Assembly: GCF_002251835.1 (NCBI RefSeq)
Contig: NZ_NOXV01000302.1
Location: forward strand, 29,735-64,981
Direction of reading: 5' to 3'
Origin: Flavobacterium cyanobacteriorum
GTDB taxonomy: Bacteria > Bacteroidota > Bacteroidia > Flavobacteriales > Flavobacteriaceae
Length of the DNA stretch: 35,247 bases
Part shown: positions 7,849-16,789 of the stretch, in pieces
How positions within the stretch are numbered: position 1 is the first letter of the stretch
How the letters are laid out: each line of letters begins with the position of its first letter
Position numbers and translations under genes: made by a program
Notes under the pieces: generated by a model
Databases searched by the model: none
What the model was told of the DNA's origin: nothing
What the model saw: the letters and a program-made list of their open reading frames with translations, nothing else

Positions 7849-8776
7849 TGTCGCTGCCTATTAGGTCAATTTCTGATTTGGCAGAATGATTCTCATTTTC
7901 TTCCCGGTAACTGTAGTATATCATGCCCTGGTTGATGTAAATAAGGTTACCCAGTACATAATTGCTTATAGTTGTAATAATAAAGGTTATCAGCGCTACA
8001 ATGCCCATAAATGAAAGTACTTCCTCCTGTGTCTGGCCTTCGGTGTCAGTGAAGATTGAGGCCATGCCAAAAATATGCGGGATCAGCGATATTACCAGCT
8101 GCACTATGTATATGATGATGGCAAATATAACCGTTGAGCCTGCATGGGTCCAGAATTTTGATGAAACTATGGTCAGCCCTTTACCAAAAGATGTAAAATA
8201 GCCTTCGCCAGAATTGAGGTAATGGTAGAATGATAAAGTCATCCAGCTGAAAACCGCTGCCAGTATGATAAAAGCAAAAGGAATCCCGATAATAAGCACA
8301 AATAAGAACACACATACAAAACCTACCAGTATAAATACAGGCAGGAAGCTGATAAACCAAAGCAGGGCGAAAAGTATTATTTTGCTAATGCTTTTTTTGA
8401 GCTCCTGTACTATCTGGGTTGTTGTAGGTTCATTATTGTCTTCATACAGCCTCATGTAAATAACGGGGTAGCTGTAGTTTATCATGGCAATTATGATGAA
8501 CAGCAGCCCTATACCTATAATTGATGTAATAAAGAACGTGAGGTTGTTGCTGAAAAAATCTTCGATGATACGTTGTGAACCTGCAGTGCCGAAACCTGAA
8601 AGGGCGGCGTCAAAAAATACTTTTCCCGTAAAGTAGCCAAGCACTATAAGTACAAGCAGGAACGGGCTGTTTACAAGGACATAGTTCTTAAAATAGTTTT
8701 TACCGGTGATTTTTATGAAGCCGAAGGTATCGTTGAAAATATCGCTGAAATTACGTGTTTTAAATAGCTTGAACAT
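7841..8776 (-). CDS. polytopic membrane protein, function unknown
   Basis: This 311-residue protein has about six hydrophobic segments: near 30-50, 90-110, 135-155, 155-180, 210-235 and 255-280. A polar N-terminus (RNFSDIFNDTFGFIK) and an acidic tail lie outside the membrane. I recognise no catalytic motif. The arrangement resembles the multi-helix membrane proteins (DUF4013-like or the membrane domain of some glycerophosphodiester phosphodiesterases) that accompany SpoIIM, RDD and MoxR genes, but the assignment is loose. It overlaps the SpoIIM-like gene upstream by 17 bases and the DUF4129-like gene downstream by 8, so it is a fixed member of this operon. Confidence 0.7.
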   Translation of the reverse strand: MFKLFKTRNFSDIFNDTFGFIKITGKNYFKNYVLVNSPFLLVLIVLGYFTGKVFFDAALSGFGTAGSQRIIEDFFSNNLTFFITSIIGIGLLFIIIAMINYSYPVIYMRLYEDNNEPTTTQIVQELKKSISKIILFALLWFISFLPVFILVGFVCVFLFVLIIGIPFAFIILAAVFSWMTLSFYHYLNSGEGYFTSFGKGLTIVSSKFWTHAGSTVIFAIIIYIVQLVISLIPHIFGMASIFTDTEGQTQEEVLSFMGIVALITFIITTISNYVLGNLIYINQGMIYYSYREENENHSAKSEIDLIGSDSE

Positions 8777-9734
8777 CTTTAGTTTTTTTATTTACCTTAT
8801 AAGGGTACACAAGGTAGTACCAGGCAATTAATGATAATGTAGAAAATATAATAAAAAGGTTTAATACAACAGGCATGTCAGGAGAGTAGCGGGTTACAAA
8901 TCCTTCAAGTATACCCGAGGCAATTGTAAAAGGCATGGTGCTGAGCACTATTTTCAGGCTGTTTTTCAGGCCCTGTTTAAATGAGGCCATCCTTGAAAAT
9001 GTTTTTGGGAACAGGATAGAAGCTCCAAGTATCAGCCCCGCACCGGCCTCAATAACCATGGCAAATATTTCCATACTGCCGTGTATCCATATACCGCGTA
9101 CGCTTTCCCAAAAAACGTCTTTTTCATAAAAAAAATACTGGAACGAGCCAAGCATTATGGCATTTTGCATGAGCACCCATGCCGTGCCTATACCACCTGT
9201 AATACCAAGTATAAAGGAAAGTATGCCTACCCTGAGGTTGTTAAGGGTTATGGCAAAAGCGCTGCCCCAGTTGCTGCCGCTTTTGTAAACAGCTACGGGG
9301 TTGCCTTTTTCAATATTCTCAAGGGTCATATTAACGTAATGATCACCCATGATAAGCCTTGCAAAGTCGGTATCTTTTGAAGCCGACAGTACACCTATTG
9401 CCGTAAAGACAAAGAACAGCACAAAAGCGTAAAGCATGTACCTGCGGTAGCGGTACATTATAAGGGGCACTTCGGTTTTAAAGAGATACACCAGCCTGTT
9501 AGTTTCCTCACGTTTCGTTTTATATATTTTTTGATAGGTAGTCGCAGCCAGATAGTTAAGATAAACAACTGTTTTGCTTTTCGGGTAGTAGCTTTGAGCG
9601 TACGAGAGGTCGTTCACCAGGTGGATGTACAGGCTTGCCAGCTCATCAGGATTTTTTTTTGCTTTACCAAAAATAGCCTGCTCAAATTCAAGCCATTTTT
9701 CTTTATTTTGCTTAATAAATGCAACTTCTCTCAT
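8760..9734 (-). CDS. SpoIIM-like (stage II sporulation protein M family) membrane protein
   Basis: This 324-residue protein has a soluble helical N-terminus of about 100 residues and then five or six membrane helices. Family-like segments include NNLRVGILSFILGITGGIGT and IWIHGSMEIFAMVIEAGAGL, the latter containing the HGxxE pattern typical of the SpoIIM/DUF95 family. In Bacillus, SpoIIM takes part in septal peptidoglycan remodelling during engulfment. In non-sporulating bacteria such as this one, the homologues are thought to act in membrane or envelope maintenance, with no settled role. It is the first gene of the six-gene minus-strand unit and diverges from the RDD gene with only 21 bases between start codons. 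Confidence 0.88.
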   Translation of the reverse strand: MREVAFIKQNKEKWLEFEQAIFGKAKKNPDELASLYIHLVNDLSYAQSYYPKSKTVVYLNYLAATTYQKIYKTKREETNRLVYLFKTEVPLIMYRYRRYMLYAFVLFFVFTAIGVLSASKDTDFARLIMGDHYVNMTLENIEKGNPVAVYKSGSNWGSAFAITLNNLRVGILSFILGITGGIGTAWVLMQNAIMLGSFQYFFYEKDVFWESVRGIWIHGSMEIFAMVIEAGAGLILGASILFPKTFSRMASFKQGLKNSLKIVLSTMPFTIASGILEGFVTRYSPDMPVVLNLFIIFSTLSLIAWYYLVYPYKVNKKTKDVQAI

Positions 9735-9755
9735 ACAGAGGCTAAAATATAAAAT

Positions 9756-10499
9756 ATGTCAGAACTTTCTATAACTACTACCCAAAATGTTACGATAAAT
9801 TTTAACACAGCGTCAGTAGGGGACCGGATACTTGCTTACCTTGTAGACCTTCTTATCATTACAGCTTATTATTTTACTATATATTACCTGATAATGAGTG
9901 TATTCGGCCTTAGCAGCTATGTAGAAAGGCTGGATGACTGGTCACAGTTTGCCATACAGGGTTTTATCTCTTTGCCTGTACTGTTTTATGCACTCTGGCA
10001 GGAAAATTTTTTCGAGGGTCAGACGGTAGGCAAAAAGATAATGAAGATAAAAGTGATAAAAATTGACGGCTACCAGGCCGGTTTCAGCGATTATGTCATC
10101 CGGTGGATGTTCCGGATCATTGAGGTGACACCGCCGCTTAGCTTTGTGGGGCTCATTGCCATGCTGGTAAACAACAAGACCCAGCGACTGGGCGATATTG
10201 CTGCCGGTACCGCCATAATTACACTTAAAAACAATATATCTATTGACCATACCATACTGAAGGAGATTGACCATAATTATGTGCCGGTATATCCGCTTGT
10301 TATAAAACTTACGGATAATGATATGCGGATTATAAAGGAAACCTATGAAACAAGCCTAAGGCAGGCTGACTTTGAGATGATAGCAAAGCTCCAGGCGAAG
10401 ATAGAAAAAGTTACAGGCATTAAATCCGTATCGGCCAACGCCACTGCCTTTGTTGATACCGTTATTAATGATTATAATTACTACACCCGCAGTATGTAA
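9756..10499 (+). CDS. RDD family membrane protein
   Basis: This 247-residue protein carries the RDD domain: GDRILAYLVDLLIITAYYF in the first helix (about 22-40), a second helix near 70-85, the loop FFEGQTVGKKIMKIKV, and QRLGDIAAGTAII near 150-162. These contain the conserved Arg and Asp residues of the family. RDD proteins are small membrane proteins; some are reported to transport ions or compatible solutes, but most are uncharacterised. The C-terminal 80 residues form a soluble helical tail. It is divergent from the SpoIIM-like gene, an arrangement that commonly accompanies MoxR/DUF58 clusters, so it may work with that complex. Its stop overlaps the start of the next gene by one base. Confidence 0.9.
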   Translation: MSELSITTTQNVTINFNTASVGDRILAYLVDLLIITAYYFTIYYLIMSVFGLSSYVERLDDWSQFAIQGFISLPVLFYALWQENFFEGQTVGKKIMKIKVIKIDGYQAGFSDYVIRWMFRIIEVTPPLSFVGLIAMLVNNKTQRLGDIAAGTAIITLKNNISIDHTILKEIDHNYVPVYPLVIKLTDNDMRIIKETYETSLRQADFEMIAKLQAKIEKVTGIKSVSANATAFVDTVINDYNYYTRSM

Positions 10500-11098
10500 T
10501 GCTGTACATTATTGACATACTGGGTACTATGGCCTTTGCCATATCGGGCATGCTTACTGCCATGAATAAGCGCATGGACCCCTTTGGGGTATTTGTCATC
10601 GCTTTTGTTACGGCAGTGGGAGGGGGTACCCTGCGCGATGTACTTATTGGGCGGACGCCTGTTGGCTGGATGCAGGACCTCAACTATGTTTATATCATCA
10701 TTTTTGGCTTTTTTGTGGCACTAATTTTCAGGAAAAAGCTAGATAAACTCCGTACATCTTTATTCCTGTTCGATACCATAGGCCTGGGAGTATTTACCCT
10801 TATAGGCATAAGGCGTGGTCTTATTGTGGGGCTCGACCCGGTTATCTGCGTAGCCCTTGGTACCATGACAGCCTGTTTTGGCGGGGTCATCCGTGATATA
10901 TTGTGTAATGAGATACCTGTTATATTCCGAAAAGAAATTTACGCTACTATTTGTATATTCGGTGGGATTGTATTTTTTATATTACGCCGGCTGGGTTTTC
11001 CCGAAGACCTGCTTTACCTTGTAACCTCATTGCTCATTATTATCATCAGGCTTATGGCTGTAGTGTTTAAATGGTCCTTGCCACCATTGGAGAAATAA
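10499..11098 (+). CDS. TRIC/UPF0126 family cation-channel-like membrane protein
   Basis: This 199-residue protein has seven predicted membrane helices and the internal duplication typical of the UPF0126 (YadS-like) family, which is related to trimeric intracellular cation channels. The two repeats carry the glycine-rich signatures AVGGGTLRDVLIG (about 40-52) and ACFGGVIRDILCNEIP (about 126-141). Bacterial members have been linked to monovalent cation conductance; the substrate here is not defined. The ATG overlaps the RDD stop by one base, so the two genes are probably translated from one message. A weak 5-bp hairpin lies beyond the stop, and the next gene is convergent at 11132. Confidence 0.9.
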   Translation: MLYIIDILGTMAFAISGMLTAMNKRMDPFGVFVIAFVTAVGGGTLRDVLIGRTPVGWMQDLNYVYIIIFGFFVALIFRKKLDKLRTSLFLFDTIGLGVFTLIGIRRGLIVGLDPVICVALGTMTACFGGVIRDILCNEIPVIFRKEIYATICIFGGIVFFILRRLGFPEDLLYLVTSLLIIIIRLMAVVFKWSLPPLEK

Positions 11099-11131
11099 TA
11101 ATACTCTATTTGAACGAATAGAAATCGAATA

Positions 11132-12404
11132 CTACTCAGCGGCAAGAATTTCATTTAATCCTTCCTTTTCAAACAATACCTTTCCAATCTTAATGTCAGT
11201 CCAGCCTTCTTTAAGTTGATAAGTAAAAGCGGGATTATTATCCTTTAAACTGCAATCAAGGTAATGGCATGCTATCTGCCCGGCTGTTATCTGTGGGATA
11301 GTAACCAACTGGTGCAGGTGGCTTGAAACTAAAAACATACTATTTTTATAGTTTAGCAATCCTTTCAGTGTTGTCTCACTTATTTCGAAAGCATCTTCTA
11401 TATTGGTTCCCCTGAAAAGCTCATCAAATACAGCAAAGCATCTTGATGATTTTGCAGTAGTCACAACTTGTTTTAGATTAATGACTTCCGTCATAAAATG
11501 ACTGTAGCCGCTTTGTAAATCATCATTAAGATTTATAAATACAAAAATGCTGTCATATTTTGGTATGGCTGCTTCTGCTGCCGGGACAGGAAAGCCTGCA
11601 TTGGCAAGATAAACACAAATTCCCAAAGCTTTTAGAAGTGTTGATTTACCTGACATGTTAGGTCCGGTTAGTAATGTAACATTGGCTTCAGGATTAAAAC
11701 AGTTTTTAACCGGCTCCTTTAGCAGCGGATGGTAAAAATCCTTTAAATGCAGTACATTATCAGTAATATCTGGAAAAGTAAATTTGTTTTTATAAGTACC
11801 CAGGCTGATAGAGATATAAGCTTCAAAAGTTGTATAAGCATCCTCAAATACTTTAATCCTGCCCTCATTGTAGTGTACTGATACAAGTTTTATAAACGCT
11901 ACTATTGCCTTAATTTTAAATCCGCCTGACCAGATTAGCGCTTCAAAATAGTCAAGCCTCAGGAAATTAAAAAAATCATCCAGTTTTTTTATATCATCTT
12001 TATAAGTTTCAGGGAATGCAGCAATAGTAAGGTTTTTGATGTATAGGGTTATGCAGCCTGTGGTACAAAAGTATTACCTGTACACAACGGCTGCGGTACA
12101 GATAGTATCGTTTTTTATTTAGCAGCAACAGCGTAGATAGCCTTTTTGGAAGGTATTCTTTATCAGTATATCCTGACATGAATTGTGATACTTCACGATA
12201 ATCTATCCTTGAGTAGGAGTACGATGTATACAAGCTGATATTAGTAAGGAAGCCTTTTACAATTTTCTGCCTTGTTATTATGGCATCTTTTGTATTTAAA
12301 GGTGTGAGTATAAATTTTTTTACTTTTATCCTTGCATCCTCATTCCAGGTAAAGTCAAAAAATGGCAGTATCTCTTTTTCAATATTTAAATCTTTTACCT
12401 GCAT
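11132..12404 (-). pseudogene. MutS-like DNA mismatch repair ATPase with one frameshift
   Basis: The gene reads from the ATG at 12404 through LNIEKEILPFFDFTWNEDAR and stays open until a stop at 12009-12011. From about 12050 a second frame takes over (LYIKNLTIAAFPETYKDD) and stays open to the stop at 11132. One extra base, or two lost, near 12041-12056 separates the halves; corrected, the product would be about 423 residues. The C-terminal part has the MutS ATPase motifs: Walker A GPNMSGKST (about residue 247 on), Walker B-like CFAVFDEL followed by FRGTN, and SSHLHQL. This is a short MutS-related protein of the kind common in Bacteroidetes, without the mismatch-recognition domain. Its start lies 4 bases after the stop of the T9SS type B gene. 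It could be a recent pseudogene, a sequencing error, or, less likely, programmed frameshifting. Confidence 0.8.
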
Positions 12405-12408
12405 AGTT

Positions 12409-14217
12409 TTATTTCGTTACATACACCCATCCCACTATAGGCTTAGGATAATCAGGCTCGTTAAGTTCCAATACAAAATAGTAGGTTCCTGAGGGCACAT
12501 TAGCATCAGCAGGGCCCACTTTTTCCTCATTGGCTATACCATCCCAATCCTGGGTAGCATTGTTTCCTGTCCATACCAGGTTGCCCCATCGGTTATAAAT
12601 GCTCATTTTAAAATTCAGGAAAATATTGCGCAGGCCTTTTACAAAAAAAGTATCGTTAAGCCCGTCTCCGTTCGGGGTTACATAGTTGTATGTTTCCGGC
12701 GGGCAAAGCCTTGTATTCAGCAGGAAGGAGCCGATGGCATAGCAGCCGTTTTCCGCTTCCAGCCGTACCAAGATTTCTTTGGGGCTTGAGGTTGCCCTAT
12801 AGTTTGATGGATCCAGAATTGGATTTGCTCCCTGGGTGGCATCTGCCGTATTTTCATAAAAGGTAACACTGTCTTCCGGGTTGTTTTTCAGGCTTTCAGA
12901 ATATCCTGAAAAATCAAATGTACCCGCCCCGAAACCTTCGTTGCATGACAGGAGCGGCGGTATAGGGGGCAGCGTGGGCACGATTAATTTTGACAAATTC
13001 AGGGTGTAGGTATTATTGGTTTCATCGGTTTCTTTTATACTGGCCACACCGTTAAGGTTATCGGCAATTAGCTTCACTTCAAAGTTATCCTCCGTGTTCT
13101 CCGGCAAAGTTATAGTTATTGAGCCACTCTCGCTCCCGCCTACAGGCAATGGGGCTGTAGTGGTGAAATGAGTAATAAAAATACCGTCAACATAGACGGA
13201 TACCGCCGTGCCGGCGGGAAGTACATCGGTACTGTTTACATTAAACACGGTATAATTAAGCTGTACCTGGCCTGAACCGCACTGCTGCCCCACATTGTTT
13301 ACAGTCACCGTAGCGTCTGGCAGCTGGCTGTTTAGTTTAGTAAGGATGGTATTGATCATCACAAAGTCCTGCCCTGATTCTAAAGTTATTTCCGCGCTCA
13401 GGCTACCGATATTTATAAAGCCTTGTATATCATATACATCAAGATCCATGTTGTATAACGTATTTGAACCCGTGATACTGTTGGTGCCATTAAAAGCATT
13501 GGTTAAGGGATTGAGGGGAGGGTTTTGCAACGAGTTGCCGTTGATTTTGAGCCGCTCATTAATAGCCAGGTTGGCATCGCCTTCCCATGCTAAAAACCCG
13601 ATTTTAGCACCGATGTTGTCTATAACATTAAGGCTTGATAAGGTTATATCTACCGAATTAGGTACAAATTCCAGCCCGTCATATAAATTAATCTGGTTAA
13701 GCGGAAAATTGTCATTTTTATAAATTACAATAATGGCCCATCCCCCAAAATTAGTGCTGTTATTGCAATAGATACGCGGTACTTGTGAAATAACAGGGTT
13801 TAAATCAAAATCCGATACCGTATAGGTACCATTACCGGTAGCCTGTACCTGTTGGGTAACATCGGCAAAGTTGCTGAAATACACCCTTGCAACATCAGTA
13901 GTATTAGTCACCAAAAATCCCCGTGTTGCTGAAATATCCTGCCCGTTTAGCTTAATAGTATCAACACCCGATCCTGAGCCTGCCCAGTAAAGGTATGCGG
14001 CTATTATGGTATCGCCCGGGCCAAGGTTAAGGTTTGCCGATGATGACGTATTTATGGTACAGGTGTTAATAATATTATTTTCGGTAGGGTTAAGTGTATT
14101 CCCTACAAAGGTAAAATCATACCGCCCGTTGAACTGTTGATATAAGCTTATGTCAACCTGGGCATGGCAGGCAGGCCCTAAAAAAATAAGCACCAGTAGT
14201 GGCATTATGTATTTCAC
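12409..14217 (-). CDS. T9SS type B (gliding-motility-associated C-terminal domain) surface protein
   Basis: This 602-residue exported protein has a signal peptide ending near CHAQ (residues 16-19) and then a long beta-rich region. At about 300-410 there is a CARDB-like adhesin domain (ATVTVNNVGQQCGSGQVQLN, later ETDETNNTYTLNL). The C-terminal domain of about 90 residues begins YVTPNGDGLNDTFFVKGL, continues IYNRWGNLVW and NVPSGTYYFVLEL, and ends GWVYVTK. This is the CHU_C/type B sorting domain that directs export through the type IX system. Such proteins are usually adhesins or parts of extracellular assemblies; the ligand cannot be named. The MutS-like gene follows 4 bases downstream. Confidence 0.92.
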   Translation of the reverse strand: MKYIMPLLVLIFLGPACHAQVDISLYQQFNGRYDFTFVGNTLNPTENNIINTCTINTSSSANLNLGPGDTIIAAYLYWAGSGSGVDTIKLNGQDISATRGFLVTNTTDVARVYFSNFADVTQQVQATGNGTYTVSDFDLNPVISQVPRIYCNNSTNFGGWAIIVIYKNDNFPLNQINLYDGLEFVPNSVDITLSSLNVIDNIGAKIGFLAWEGDANLAINERLKINGNSLQNPPLNPLTNAFNGTNSITGSNTLYNMDLDVYDIQGFINIGSLSAEITLESGQDFVMINTILTKLNSQLPDATVTVNNVGQQCGSGQVQLNYTVFNVNSTDVLPAGTAVSVYVDGIFITHFTTTAPLPVGGSESGSITITLPENTEDNFEVKLIADNLNGVASIKETDETNNTYTLNLSKLIVPTLPPIPPLLSCNEGFGAGTFDFSGYSESLKNNPEDSVTFYENTADATQGANPILDPSNYRATSSPKEILVRLEAENGCYAIGSFLLNTRLCPPETYNYVTPNGDGLNDTFFVKGLRNIFLNFKMSIYNRWGNLVWTGNNATQDWDGIANEEKVGPADANVPSGTYYFVLELNEPDYPKPIVGWVYVTK

Positions 14218-14294
14218 GGCGATAATTTTTTTTAAAAATAATAAAAAATATGAACGGGTTTTACCACATATAGATGTAAAACGGCAAACTATAT

Positions 14295-14302
14295 TATTTT
14301 TG
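14295..14302 (+). promoter_or_regulatory. candidate -7 box for the FemAB-like gene
   Basis: TATTTTTG is a full match to TAnnTTTG, 32 bases upstream of the ATG at 14334. No convincing -33 TTTG is visible at the usual distance. The region between the divergent genes (14218-14333) is otherwise AT-rich with no other feature seen. Confidence 0.4.
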
Positions 14303-14333
14303 TTACTTTTACTTCCTGTATCGGCAGCAATTA

Positions 14334-15305
14334 ATGTATAGCATAGTTAAATACTCACCTGAATATTACAGCCAGTGGAATGCTTTTGTGGAAGCATCAA
14401 AAAACGGTACTTTCCTTTTTCACCGGGATTTTATGGAATATCATTCCGACCGGTTTGAAGATTTTTCCTTATTAATTTTTGAAGGTGCGAAACTCCTGGC
14501 CGTATTGCCCGCTAATAAAGTGGGTGATGAGGTGCATTCGCATGGCGGGCTTACTTATGGGGGGCTTGTTTATAATGATAAAGTTAAACTTGCACAAGTA
14601 ATAAGGATATTACGGGCTTTACTAAAATATTTGCATGATGCAGGTTTTTTAAAGTTATATGTGAAGATCATACCTCCTATATACCATAAAATTCCCGCAC
14701 AGGAAATTGACTATGCCTTGTTTGTTGCAGGCGCTGCTTTAATAAAAAAGGATAGCCTCAGCGTATATGACCCAACCACGGGAACTACATTTTCTAAAGA
14801 CAGGAAACAATGCATAAACAGGGGAATAAAAAATAACCTTAAAATAGTAGAGGAGCCTGAGTTTGACTTGTTCTGGAATACTGTGCTTATACCAAACCTG
14901 AAGAATAAACATGGCGTAATGCCGGTACATTCGGCAGGTGAGATTACATTGCTACATTCAAGATTTCCCGAAAACATACGCCAGTTTAACCTTTATCATG
15001 AGGGCAAAATAGTAGCGGGTACAACAATTTTTGTAACTGATATGGTAGCACACCCGCAATATATATCAGGTAACGCTGATAAAAATAAACTCGGAAGCCT
15101 TGATTATCTGTATCACTATTTTATAACAGAAATCTTTAGAGATAAAAGATACTTTGATTTTGGGCCTTCGAACCTTGAACATGGTAAAAAGCTGAATGAA
15201 AATTTAGTATTTTGGAAAGAAAGTTTTGGAGCACGTACCGTAACCCAGGATTTTTATGAGGTAGAAACTAAAAATTATAAATTGCTGGATAAGGTGCTTT
15301 TTTAA
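14334..15305 (+). CDS. FemAB/GNAT-like acyl or aminoacyl transferase
   Basis: This 323-residue soluble protein has the layout of the FemAB-type branch of the GNAT superfamily. Its N-terminal segment includes WNAFVEASKNGTFLFHRDFM, a pattern common in Bacteroidetes members found in surface polysaccharide loci. A second GNAT-like part contains FNLYHEGKIVAGTTIFV and later YFDFGPSN. Such proteins transfer an acyl or aminoacyl group, often to a sugar or cell-wall precursor. The substrate here is probably a lipid-linked glycan intermediate, an inference from the flippase that starts 3 bases downstream. It is the first gene of a three-gene run (14334-17514). Confidence 0.78.
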   Translation: MYSIVKYSPEYYSQWNAFVEASKNGTFLFHRDFMEYHSDRFEDFSLLIFEGAKLLAVLPANKVGDEVHSHGGLTYGGLVYNDKVKLAQVIRILRALLKYLHDAGFLKLYVKIIPPIYHKIPAQEIDYALFVAGAALIKKDSLSVYDPTTGTTFSKDRKQCINRGIKNNLKIVEEPEFDLFWNTVLIPNLKNKHGVMPVHSAGEITLLHSRFPENIRQFNLYHEGKIVAGTTIFVTDMVAHPQYISGNADKNKLGSLDYLYHYFITEIFRDKRYFDFGPSNLEHGKKLNENLVFWKESFGARTVTQDFYEVETKNYKLLDKVLF

Positions 15306-15307
15306 CA

Positions 15308-16789
15308 ATGTCTGAAACTACTGCATATAGAAATATAATTAAATCAGGATCATTATTTGGCATGGTTCAAATTGCCAATATTGTAATTGCTCTAATACGT
15401 TCAAAGTGTCTTGCAATTTTCATTGGCCCAATGGGTTATGGTATTTTCGGCCTTCTTAATTCTACTATAGATATGGTAAGAATGGCAACTGGTTTTGGCA
15501 TGGAAATAAGTAGTGTTAAACATATAGCAGAGATATCCAATGATTCACCCCGTATATTACAGGTTAAAGCCTCTGCGGTAATTAAGCTCGCCATTGCTAC
15601 AGGAATTGCCGGGGCATTAACAGCAATTTTTTTTTCTAAATATTTAAGTATCTGGACTTTTAAAAATACAGGAATGACAGTCCCTATAATCTGTATTTCA
15701 GTTTCAATAATAATGCAGCAACTTACCTTTTCACATACCGCAATTATGCAGGGTATGAATAGGTTTAAGTATTTGGCTAAAACAAATTTGTATGGCAATA
15801 TCGGCGGATTGTTGCTCACACTTCCATTATATTATTTCTTAGGTATTGATGCTATAGTTCCGGCTATTATAATTACAGCACTATTTAATTTATTAATTTC
15901 AGTTTTTTTTTATAAAAAATTAAACATTGCATATACAAGAATAAGTTTTAATGAAACATTAGCGCATGGGCGAGAAATATTGCATTTAGGATCTTTATTA
16001 GCATTAAGTAGCTTTCTGCCTGTATTTTCAAATTTTGTAATACAGATATTTATAAGCAACATGTCTTCAGTGAGTACAGTTGGTCTGTTTACAATCGGAA
16101 TGGCTATGGTTAACTCTTATGTAGGGATTTTATTTACTGCTATGAGTGCAGAATATTTTCCACGTCTTGCCTCTATAAGCAAGGATAATTACTTAATAAA
16201 TAAAGCGGTTAACCAGCAGGCAATAATTGCTATGCTGGCAATTATACCAATAATTATTTTTTTTCTTGGATACTCACCTCTGGTTGTAAAAGTTCTGCTC
16301 TCAGCAAAGTTTAACGAAGTAATTCCAATGCTTTCATGGGCAGTAGCAGCAATGTTTTTTAAAGCTGTTTCCTTTACAATGGGCTATGTGATTATTGCAA
16401 AAGGTGATTCTAAAGTTTTTATCAGAACAGCTGTTTTTTTCAACTCAGTTTATATCCTATTTTGTATTACAGGTTTTTATTACGGCTCCCTTGAAGGTTT
16501 AGGAATAGCTTTATTCATATACTATGCTTCTCATTTGATAATTATAGGCCTTATTAGCTGTTTAAGGTACAGGATTAGCTTTGGTAGTAATTTTGTTAAG
16601 GTGTTTATTTCAGGTTTTATGCTATGTTTACTTGGTATTGTTATTAGCAGAATGTATTTTGGAAGTGCTAAACATATAATTTTTTTAATTCTTTTACTTG
16701 TGTCAATTGTATATTCCTATAAAGAAATTGACAAACTAATATTTATAAAAAGCATGTTGAAGGATTTATTAAAAAAGAAAAACAAATGA
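15308..16789 (+). CDS. Wzx-like oligosaccharide flippase
   Basis: This 493-residue integral membrane protein has 12 to 14 predicted helices through its whole length. It belongs to the polysaccharide-export flippase family, with an N-terminus typical of O-antigen translocases (KSGSLFGMVQIANIVIALIR, followed by GPMGYGIFGLLN). It would move undecaprenyl-linked oligosaccharide units across the inner membrane. Codon use is AT-rich compared with the housekeeping genes in this window, as is common for surface-polysaccharide genes exchanged between strains. The stop overlaps the start of the acyltransferase by four bases, so the two are likely co-translated. Confidence 0.9.
   Translation: MSETTAYRNIIKSGSLFGMVQIANIVIALIRSKCLAIFIGPMGYGIFGLLNSTIDMVRMATGFGMEISSVKHIAEISNDSPRILQVKASAVIKLAIATGIAGALTAIFFSKYLSIWTFKNTGMTVPIICISVSIIMQQLTFSHTAIMQGMNRFKYLAKTNLYGNIGGLLLTLPLYYFLGIDAIVPAIIITALFNLLISVFFYKKLNIAYTRISFNETLAHGREILHLGSLLALSSFLPVFSNFVIQIFISNMSSVSTVGLFTIGMAMVNSYVGILFTAMSAEYFPRLASISKDNYLINKAVNQQAIIAMLAIIPIIIFFLGYSPLVVKVLLSAKFNEVIPMLSWAVAAMFFKAVSFTMGYVIIAKGDSKVFIRTAVFFNSVYILFCITGFYYGSLEGLGIALFIYYASHLIIIGLISCLRYRISFGSNFVKVFISGFMLCLLGIVISRMYFGSAKHIIFLILLLVSIVYSYKEIDKLIFIKSMLKDLLKKKNK

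Noticed and set aside
11132-11656. Separate 174-residue gene starting at MSGKST
   Set aside because: The same frame is open upstream to about 12056 and encodes the rest of the MutS-like ATPase, so 11656 is an internal Met within Walker A.
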